The notes below the pieces were generated by a model. The model had not been told where the DNA came from, did not search any database, and saw only the letters and a list, made by a program, of their open reading frames with translations. A stretch of DNA of 19,141 nt from NCBI GenBank assembly GCA_022843885.1, contig JALHMU010000010.1, positions 1-19,141 on the forward strand, read 5' to 3'. Made by a program: the position numbers and the translations under genes. Source of the DNA: Candidatus Peribacteraceae bacterium (GTDB taxonomy: Bacteria > Patescibacteriota > Gracilibacteria > Peribacterales > Peribacteraceae). Each line of letters opens with the position of its first letter. Position 1 is the first letter of the stretch. Positions 13,529-19,141 of this stretch are shown here, piece after piece.

Positions 13529-14158
13529 TCAGCATTCCAGCAATATCGGGGCTGCGACGCACTCTTCATTTTCGCAGTAGGACCAAGAAAAGTTGTGATT
13601 GATACACGTCGGCGCTGGGCAACTGCCGCAACCGCCAGCTTCGCTCTGATCATCAGGATACAGAGTTACTGCTGTCGAAAAATGACGGTTGTAGATCTCA
13701 GGCTGAGGCAACGGAATCGTGGTTTGAAGATCGAAATTCATTTGGACGCTTTTGCCTGCAGCCGTCGATGTGTTGCGGAAAAATAAATTTTTCACCTGCA
13801 AATCTTCCGGCAGGATCGAGTAGACCGATGTACCTTGAATGAAGATCAATTCTCCCGACGCATTCGTGGTGAAGATCGTTGGAAATTCCAATGCTGAGGC
13901 CATTTGAACGGCCAAAATCGAACCGGATTGCTGCATCGCTGGAGACAAAATCAGTTCACCGCGACGAGTGGTTCTGGTCAACATATGCAACATGTTCGCG
14001 CCGTTCTGTTCAAGGTTTGAGATGCTGCGCTGACGAATACGCGCGTCTTGTGTGGCCATCAGCACACCGATAATCGTGGATCCAAGAATGCCAAGGATAC
14101 CCACGAACAAAATGAATTCGGTGAGTGAGAAACCGGAGCGGACCTGCAAATGTTTCAT
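13529..14158 (-). CDS. PilW/GspJ-like minor pseudopilin with cysteine-rich tail
   Basis: The 209-residue protein begins MKHLQVRSG followed by FSLTEFILFVGILGILGSTI, a prepilin signal with E at +5. RQRSISNLEQNGANMLHMLT and the long middle region resemble PilW/GspJ-class minor pilins. The C-terminus is unusual: six cysteines within the last 35 residues, spaced C-x2-C-x4-C-x9-C-x4-C-x8-C, ending ECVAAPILLEC. This could be a small disulfide-knotted module exposed on the pilus. I chose ATG 14158 because its ATGA overlaps the stop of the preceding pseudopilin by 4 nt; an upstream GTG start (14191) would add 11 residues before the signal. It is the last gene of the pilC/pseudopilin run. Confidence 0.85.
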   Translation of the reverse strand: MKHLQVRSGFSLTEFILFVGILGILGSTIIGVLMATQDARIRQRSISNLEQNGANMLHMLTRTTRRGELILSPAMQQSGSILAVQMASALEFPTIFTTNASGELIFIQGTSVYSILPEDLQVKNLFFRNTSTAAGKSVQMNFDLQTTIPLPQPEIYNRHFSTAVTLYPDDQSEAGGCGSCPAPTCINHNFSWSYCENEECVAAPILLEC

Positions 14159-14577
14159 TGGCACAATGTGAGGAACGGCACTTCTTGCCAAGAATAAATC
14201 AGAGTTTTTGGTAATAATTGCTGAATGATAATTTCCATACGTCGAGTCACAGTACCGACTTCTGCTTCTGTACAGAGAATGCGATTGTTATTCCCTGCAC
14301 CGCCAATGGCAAACACTTTGCAACGACCGCCATTCTGAAATTGGGTGACGATTTCGTTACCCACATACAATGGGTCTGCACGTAATTTCATGAGTGCATA
14401 TTCGCTGCATCCTTCACTGAGGGCGATCGCATCTGCTGATTGCTGAATAGAAAGAGCGGTGCGCATCGCGCCAGTGCCAAGCAATACCAAAGACACAACC
14501 ACTGCAGACGCAATCGTTCCCACGACCAGAATCGAGAGTAGAAGGATGTAGCCCGGCGAAGAATCGGTCATCTTCAT
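14155..14577 (-). CDS. PilX/GspK-like minor pseudopilin lacking Glu5
   Basis: The 140-residue protein begins MKMTDSSPG followed by YILLLSILVVGTIASAVVVS. The hydrophobic helix follows a plausible SPG cleavage site, but +5 is Leu instead of Glu, as in GspK/PilX-type pseudopilins that cap the fibre tip. SEGCSEYALMKLRADP after the helix resembles PilX N-terminal regions. The remainder is short, with cysteines in SEGCSEY, GGRCKVF, ILCTEAE and the C-terminal LTLCQ. Its start overlaps the stop of the propeller pilin, and its stop overlaps the start of the cysteine-tailed pilin, each as ATGA, indicating translational coupling. In known systems GspK/PilX has no Glu5 and forms a tip complex with GspI and GspJ equivalents, which are its neighbours here. 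Confidence 0.82.
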   Translation of the reverse strand: MKMTDSSPGYILLLSILVVGTIASAVVVSLVLLGTGAMRTALSIQQSADAIALSEGCSEYALMKLRADPLYVGNEIVTQFQNGGRCKVFAIGGAGNNNRILCTEAEVGTVTRRMEIIIQQLLPKTLIYSWQEVPFLTLCQ

Positions 14578-16058
14578 AATGCGGGAGCAAATACAGAAAA
14601 TGTCGTCGCTGATACGGCAAAGAGTCGGTCGTGAACCCAGTCATAGGCGATACCGCGAATCGCGGAAGGAGCGTTGTAGGTAGCAAGAATGGGATTCGCA
14701 CCGTTCGCAAATTGGGACATGCTGATCGTGCGCAATTCACCCGTGGAAAAATCACTGGAGACAAATCCATATTTTCCGGTTGGATCGGAATCAAAACCTG
14801 TTGCAGCTCCTCCGAGTTCTACCGACCATGGCCCCGGCGGGGAACTTGGGAATGGTGAATCTGCGACGGAATAGAGCATCAATTCGCTAATGGTTGATCC
14901 ATTGGCACGGCCGATGATCGCCGACGTGCCGAACGTATGGGTAATGGTTCCGTCGAAGACTTCGGTCAGATCGACTCCCTTTCCCGGAATGTACGCAAGT
15001 GCAGTTGGATCAAACACATCGACGACTTGAAATTCTGCAGTATCATCGGCTGTCGACAAATACGCGTAGCCGTCACGCAAGCTGATATCTGTGACATTCG
15101 CATCGACACTCAGTGATCCGGCGAGTGAAAGTCCTCCTGTAGAAAAAAGGTTCAATGCAAAAAATTCATTGCCGCTGGTGTTTTGATTTGTTCCTGCATA
15201 AATGGTGCCGTTGAAAGAATTGATCGAACGTGCGAGCCCGCTTCCCGGCAAGTTATAACTACCGCTCATACGCGCAGCATTCAAGGTTGCAGGATGCGTA
15301 ATATCGTACGCCTGAATTTCAGCAGCTGAATTATCCGTTGCGAGAATCAACATGTTGCCTTGGATTGTGGCATCGTATGCGCCAGCCAAAAGATCAAATG
15401 ATGACGCAATGCGTTGAGGTGAGGCGGGATTGCTGATGTCAAAAATATAGAGACCACGTCCGTTTTGTGAGCGATCACCCGTAACATACGCATAATTTCC
15501 CTGCACAAGCACATCTGTGAACTGTGCCGTGGTGCCACCTGTATATGTTTTGATGAAACGAATCGTATTCCAGTTCCCACTTTGCACAACTTTGTGCCAA
15601 TTGGTGAGATAGGTGCTTAAGACAATGGATCCTGAACGTGATTTTCCGAAATTCCATTCCACTTTGGAGCGCGCCTGTAGCCAATCTACAGAATGTGAGG
15701 AAATCGTGAGCGTTGTCGTAAATCCGGAAGATGTAATCGGTTGTGACTGCAAAGCCCAACGTCCGTTTGTACCGACTGTGATGCCATATGTACCGGGAGA
15801 GAGTGCTAGAAAATCTTCATCACGTAATTGTCGAACGCCTTCCAAAGCTTGTTCCGCCTGGAAGACTGCGCGAACTCGGTCTGCACCTGCGACGGTGCTC
15901 TGCTGCCCCAGAAAAAGCGTCAGACCGACGCCCGTTAAAAATAAACTGAAGACGGCAATCGATAACACTGCTTCAAGTAAGAGTGAACCTGGCCGTTGCA
16001 CGAAAGGAGCCTCTCCAACAATGCGGAGAGACTCCCTATGAACGTGCGATCGTGGCAT
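14574..16058 (-). CDS. PilV/GspI-like pseudopilin fused to a beta-propeller (LVIVD-type repeats)
   Basis: The 494-residue protein has a 24-residue leader ending QRPG, then SLLLEAVLSIAVFSLFLTGV with E29 at +5. AEQALEGVRQLRDEDF (68-83) is a PilV/GspI-like signature. The pilin part ends near 160. From about 179 to 490, six or seven repeats of 40-50 residues follow, such as TDVLVQGNYAYVTG with LYIFDISNPASPQ, and VTDISLRDGYAYLS with FQVVDVFDPTALA. These match LVIVD/choice-of-anchor beta-propeller blades. Known parallel: PilY1, a separate propeller protein carried on minor pilins in Proteobacteria. Here propeller and pilin are one chain. The start is 3 nt after the preceding stop, and the stop overlaps the next ATG. 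No calcium loop like that of PilY1 is obvious. Confidence 0.86.
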   Translation of the reverse strand: MPRSHVHRESLRIVGEAPFVQRPGSLLLEAVLSIAVFSLFLTGVGLTLFLGQQSTVAGADRVRAVFQAEQALEGVRQLRDEDFLALSPGTYGITVGTNGRWALQSQPITSSGFTTTLTISSHSVDWLQARSKVEWNFGKSRSGSIVLSTYLTNWHKVVQSGNWNTIRFIKTYTGGTTAQFTDVLVQGNYAYVTGDRSQNGRGLYIFDISNPASPQRIASSFDLLAGAYDATIQGNMLILATDNSAAEIQAYDITHPATLNAARMSGSYNLPGSGLARSINSFNGTIYAGTNQNTSGNEFFALNLFSTGGLSLAGSLSVDANVTDISLRDGYAYLSTADDTAEFQVVDVFDPTALAYIPGKGVDLTEVFDGTITHTFGTSAIIGRANGSTISELMLYSVADSPFPSSPPGPWSVELGGAATGFDSDPTGKYGFVSSDFSTGELRTISMSQFANGANPILATYNAPSAIRGIAYDWVHDRLFAVSATTFSVFAPAL

Positions 16059-16061
16059 AAA

Positions 16062-18875
16062 TTATAAACCTTCAGAGACCATGTCGAGCAATGCCTTGCC
16101 GCAACCGAATTTGCGGGACGTCTTAATGTAGTAGGAGAACAAGCTCTTCATGTTGCGATACAAAGTCGGATACTCATTAAAGCGGTGTTTTCCTTTTCCG
16201 TCGATAGCATCAAGGATTTGGCCGCAGCTGCAACCACCCGTATCCAGCAATGTAAATTCGCTGATTTCTTTGCGTGGGCCCGTGCGGAAGATGTTGTCAC
16301 GTGATGTAAGTGCGTAACTATTGAATAACATGTATTCCGTCGGAACAGATTCCGGCAAGAAGGTGCCCGAACAAATGTCATCGGCGTCACTAACACCGTC
16401 ACCGTCTGTATCCTTTGGCTTCGAAGAACTGGAAGATGACGTACTCGTGGAAGACGATGAGCCGCCGGAAGATGTGCTGGAGGAAGCGGAAGAAACGGAA
16501 GATGAAGAGGATGATGTCGGACGTGGGCAGCCGCCGAGACTTGCCGGCTTATCTACGGAAAGAAGCAGAACTGCATCCTGGTAATCAGATGTTGTATCAA
16601 CGTCATTCAATTCTACTAGTACCGCCACTTCGCGTGTGCCGATATTCATACGGTTTGTCGGATCCAAAATGTCTGTCATGAAACCTGTGAGTGACGTGCG
16701 TTCACGAAGTGTTTCCGTATCAGGCGCGCTCTGTCCTTTGGTGAGAACTTTGACGCGGTTATCACCGATACCCGAACGAACCGTGCGGTTGAAGAGCCAT
16801 GAATAACGTCCGTTGAACTCGAAGACAATGCGGCTGTTGGCCGGAACATCTCTGAGTGTGACAATTTCATTTCCTTTGAACCCACGATACCCGAGCAATG
16901 TCTGCCATGTGGCACCATTATCGAGGCTGTAGCGTCCGCGAACTTGAATTTTCGGACCACGGAAACCATATGTACTTTCGGAGCCGAGGACGAAGATCGT
17001 CATATCTGATTTTCCTTGTGTTGTCAGAAGGCCATCGCTTGAAACAGTGAATGGAATGGCGCATGCATCAACGCTGCTGGACTGACTGCTCTGACTGGAT
17101 GATTGTGACGATGTCGAAGATGTGGAAGATGAACTGCTTGAACTCTGCGCAGAAGACGAACTTGCACTTGGCTCACCGCCGTTCCAGTACAAGATAACAC
17201 CGTCATCGTTCGTGGTTGTACGGGTTTTGAATGTCATGCTCTTCGTATTTGGCCCGGCTTCAAATTCATCGCCATTTGGGCCATCGTTTGTGATGCCATC
17301 AGTCGGATTTTCGGAAGCATCACCACCTGTGTCGTTCACCGTTGAGGTTATGTATGCCTTGTTGAACAGCACACGCGCATCAACGAGTTCTTTATGGTTA
17401 TCGTTGGAATGCGAACCGTGGTTACGAATCTTGATCCAACCGTTACCGCGTTCAAACGCAAAACCGGCAACGTTTTCCTGCATGCCGTTGTCGATGATCG
17501 TCTGGCCGTTTGCGACGAGTGGAATCCACTGTTCTTCGGAGAATGCGATCGCATTCGGACCGACATAGACCTTATTGGCGACGTTTCCGTTGCCCGTATT
17601 TTCCAAGCGGTTGAAGCTGATCTTCACACGTGGTTCATTGGACGAGTTACATGTGGTTGTCTTCTTGTTGAACGTGGCAAGGATCACGGCATCTTGGAAG
17701 TCGGCACCGCTGTCCAATCCGCCAAGTTCAACGAGATACACCAAGTCGCGCGGGCCGATCTTAATGCGATTGTTGTTATCGATAATATTTTTCAAGTACG
17801 TGGACAATGAGGCTTGATTGCCGAATGGCGCATAGTTGGGAACTTTGTCACCATTTTTCAGAACATAGACGTGACCTTGGCGATCATCGGACTGATACGT
17901 CTTATTGAAAACCCAGGAGTAGCGACCATTAAACTTCAAGACGAGTGGCGTGCTGTCTGGAATATTTGTGAGCTGCTGTGAATCGTTCTGCACAATAGGT
18001 TCACCATCATAGAGGTCGACCCACGTCGTACCGGCTGTAACGCTAGCAGACACACGAACGGCAACTTTCGGGCCATTCTGACCGTATGTGATTTCAGAAC
18101 CAAGCACCTTAAGCGTGATGTCGTTTGTACCGACGGTATTCACTTCACCATCATCAAGATCGAAGTTCACGGAACAGTTGGCATCATCATCCGGACCGAC
18201 CGAAGACGATGTGCTGCTCTGACCGGCGGAACTGGAACTTGTTGGAGTTGAAGAACTTCCGGCACTGGTACTGGAAGATGTGCTCGCGACGGAGCTGGAT
18301 TGCGCAGACGATGTGACCGAAGACGTGGAGCTGGATTCCTCTTCCTCTTCTTCGCTAGACGATGCACCACCGATACTTCCCTCCGGGATATCGGTTGATT
18401 GGATCTCTCCTACAAAGCGTAGTCCGAAGTTATCCACGATAATTTCACGATATTCCCCATTTAATGCAGTGAGGTAGATACTGCCTGTCTGATTCGGAAT
18501 ACCATCCAAACGCGAGAAGATCACTTCCGGCAAACCGGATGTGTCGATTGTTTCTGGAATGGAGATCACCTCATCCTTCGTGACATCACGAAGGATGTAC
18601 CCTTCACCAGAGAACAGTGTTCCCTCTTGAACGTAGACACCCCATGCGGAGTCATCTTGTCCGGCTCGTGCGAGTGCTTGCGCGCGATGGAGCTCTTGGA
18701 CGATACCTTCAGTCGCAAGGTTCAAATCCGAACGGATCTGATACGTGCGATACAACGGCACCGTAAGTCCCGCCGTAACGGCGATGAGACCGATGACGAT
18801 GAGTGCCTCGAAGGCGGTATATCCGTGCTTCACGCGGTGAATGCCGGACGAGAGGGACATGCGTGCGATACGCAT
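16062..18875 (-). CDS. Giant FimT/GspH-like pseudopilin with Ser-rich linkers, duplicated domain and TSP3-type calcium loop
   Basis: The 937-residue protein begins MRIARMSLSSGIHRVKHG and then YTAFEALIVIGLIAVTAG, with E at +5. Residues 19-160 are FimT/GspH-like (NLATEGIVQELHRAQALARA). A Glu/Ser-rich linker (171-227) leads to domain A (232-409), a middle region B (410-568), Ser linker 2 (570-601), domain A' (603-783), Ser linker 3 (786-819), a TSP3-like calcium loop DTDGDGVSDADD (822-833) and a 100-residue tail with GGCSCGQILDAI. A and A' are a clear duplication: LGSE.TYG..GPK..VR (258-274; 630-646), FNGRYSW(V/L)FN (315-323; 687-695) and QDAV (394-397; 766-769). It is probably an extended surface adhesin at the pilus tip. 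An upstream start at 19049 would overlap pilC by 146 nt and is rejected. The gap to the pilC stop is 28 nt. Confidence 0.86.
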   Translation of the reverse strand: MRIARMSLSSGIHRVKHGYTAFEALIVIGLIAVTAGLTVPLYRTYQIRSDLNLATEGIVQELHRAQALARAGQDDSAWGVYVQEGTLFSGEGYILRDVTKDEVISIPETIDTSGLPEVIFSRLDGIPNQTGSIYLTALNGEYREIIVDNFGLRFVGEIQSTDIPEGSIGGASSSEEEEEESSSTSSVTSSAQSSSVASTSSSTSAGSSSTPTSSSSAGQSSTSSSVGPDDDANCSVNFDLDDGEVNTVGTNDITLKVLGSEITYGQNGPKVAVRVSASVTAGTTWVDLYDGEPIVQNDSQQLTNIPDSTPLVLKFNGRYSWVFNKTYQSDDRQGHVYVLKNGDKVPNYAPFGNQASLSTYLKNIIDNNNRIKIGPRDLVYLVELGGLDSGADFQDAVILATFNKKTTTCNSSNEPRVKISFNRLENTGNGNVANKVYVGPNAIAFSEEQWIPLVANGQTIIDNGMQENVAGFAFERGNGWIKIRNHGSHSNDNHKELVDARVLFNKAYITSTVNDTGGDASENPTDGITNDGPNGDEFEAGPNTKSMTFKTRTTTNDDGVILYWNGGEPSASSSSAQSSSSSSSTSSTSSQSSSQSSQSSSVDACAIPFTVSSDGLLTTQGKSDMTIFVLGSESTYGFRGPKIQVRGRYSLDNGATWQTLLGYRGFKGNEIVTLRDVPANSRIVFEFNGRYSWLFNRTVRSGIGDNRVKVLTKGQSAPDTETLRERTSLTGFMTDILDPTNRMNIGTREVAVLVELNDVDTTSDYQDAVLLLSVDKPASLGGCPRPTSSSSSSVSSASSSTSSGGSSSSTSTSSSSSSKPKDTDGDGVSDADDICSGTFLPESVPTEYMLFNSYALTSRDNIFRTGPRKEISEFTLLDTGGCSCGQILDAIDGKGKHRFNEYPTLYRNMKSLFSYYIKTSRKFGCGKALLDMVSEGL
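16419..18365. repeat. Three Ser-codon-rich linker tracts
   Basis: Tracts at 18195-18365, 17070-17171 and 16419-16520 encode Ser with some Thr, Ala, Gln and Gly. Codons are mixed (TCN and AGC/AGT), so the tracts are low-complexity but not perfect microsatellites. They probably form extended, possibly glycosylated stalks. Confidence 0.8.
16527..18182. repeat. Intragenic duplication (domains A and A') separated by region B and a Ser linker
   Basis: Domain A is encoded at 17649-18182 and domain A' at 16527-17069. The relationship shows at protein level through three shared motif blocks in the same order; DNA identity is not obvious by eye. The copies are therefore an old duplication, not a recent tandem event. 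Confidence 0.75.
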
Positions 18876-18903
18876 AAGAATGGGGGGAAGGGAATGATTG
18901 GTG

Positions 18904-19141
18904 TTAACGGCCGATTGTGCCGACGATGGAATAGATTGGGACAATGATAGCAAATGCGACGGTACCGACGATGCTTCCGATGAAGAACAACAAGATCGGT
19001 TCGAGAATGATCGGCAATTTATGAGCGGTTTCTTCGGCTTTCTTCTCATAAATCGAAGCGATTTTCAGAAGCATATCAGACAGCGTACCTGATTTCTCGC
19101 CCGTAACGACAAGTTGCTGGACTGAGTGTGGTAAAACTTTT
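18904..19141 (-). CDS. pilC: Type IV pilus inner-membrane platform protein PilC/GspF, C-terminal part
   Basis: The window edge cuts the gene; 78 C-terminal residues are visible. KVLPHSVQQLVVTGEKSGTL and IYEKKAEETAHKLPIILEPI, followed by a hydrophobic segment (LLFFIGSIVGTVAFAIIVPI) ending near YSIVGTIGR, are the second T2SSF repeat and last transmembrane helix. PilC is the inner-membrane protein that couples the PilB/PilT ATPases to pilin addition and removal. TAA lies at 18906-18904. It is the first visible gene of the pseudopilin run, and PilB and PilT are probably upstream, outside the window. Confidence 0.93.
   Translation of the reverse strand, partial: KVLPHSVQQLVVTGEKSGTLSDMLLKIASIYEKKAEETAHKLPIILEPILLFFIGSIVGTVAFAIIVPIYSIVGTIGR

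Noticed and set aside
14155..14158. UGA as a sense codon (code 25)
   Set aside because: UGA ends two pseudopilin genes exactly in ATGA overlaps with the next gene, and also ends other complete genes here, so it is a stop.
18876..19049. N-terminal extension of the giant pseudopilin
   Set aside because: It overlaps the conserved pilC C-terminus in another frame and would put 58 extra Ser-rich residues before the start of a normal prepilin leader.

Overview
The window looks like part of a Patescibacteria (Candidate Phyla Radiation) chromosome, possibly Peregrinibacteria or Peribacteria. The signs are type IV pilins with the N-terminal pattern AINPTKQLGDARNAQRR that is frequent in that group, serine-rich linkers between surface domains, very tight gene packing, few Shine-Dalgarno sites, and single-copy housekeeping genes (nusA, tsaB, rnpB, a tRNA) scattered among envelope genes. 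The lineage is an inference; no 16S rRNA lies in the window. UGA is used as a normal stop, including in two ATGA stop/start overlaps, so the UGA=Gly code of Gracilibacteria/Absconditabacteria does not apply.

Layout. 1-190 (-): start of a small membrane-anchored protein behind a perfect TTGACA-17-TATAAT promoter. 268-855 (-): tsaB, divergent from a GT2 glycosyltransferase (873-1730, +). 1763-3598 (+): a large fusion of a pilin, two PKD-like domains and a LamG-like domain. 3712-7330 (+): nusA followed by a DEDDh exonuclease joined to a degenerate DinG-type helicase, ending in a possible sliding-clamp motif. 7327-8718 (-): a polyprenyl-phosphate sugar-1-phosphate transferase that converges on the exonuclease gene with a 4-bp overlap. 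8778-9140 (-): rnpB, the RNase P RNA, with its own promoter and terminator. 9220-10491 (+): an unrecognised 423-residue protein whose 3' end overlaps tRNA-Thr(UGU) on the other strand. 10707-12872 (-): an orphan sensor histidine kinase. 12965-13423 (-): a major-pilin-like gene with its own promoter and terminator. 13529-19141 (-): end of pilC, then four pseudopilin genes with gaps of 28 and 3 nt and two 4-nt overlaps.

The most unusual part is the type IV pilus block. The four pseudopilins after pilC resemble a minor-pilin (tip/priming) set of FimT/GspH, PilV/GspI, PilX/GspK and PilW/GspJ type, but three of the four carry unusual C-terminal cargo: a 937-residue protein with three Ser-rich linkers, a duplicated domain and a calcium-loop (TSP3-like) tail; a pilin fused to a beta-propeller; and a pilin with a six-cysteine tail. 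Together with the separate pilin-PKD-PKD-LamG protein, this suggests a pilus whose tip and perhaps shaft carry built-in adhesins, plausibly for attachment to a host or surface. The GT2 enzyme and the sugar-phosphate transferase could supply surface glycans, and the histidine kinase downstream of the major pilin could link sensing to this apparatus; these links are inferred from proximity only.

A second theme is translation initiation: several first genes have a -10-like box 6-8 nt before their start codon and no Shine-Dalgarno site, which points to leaderless mRNAs.
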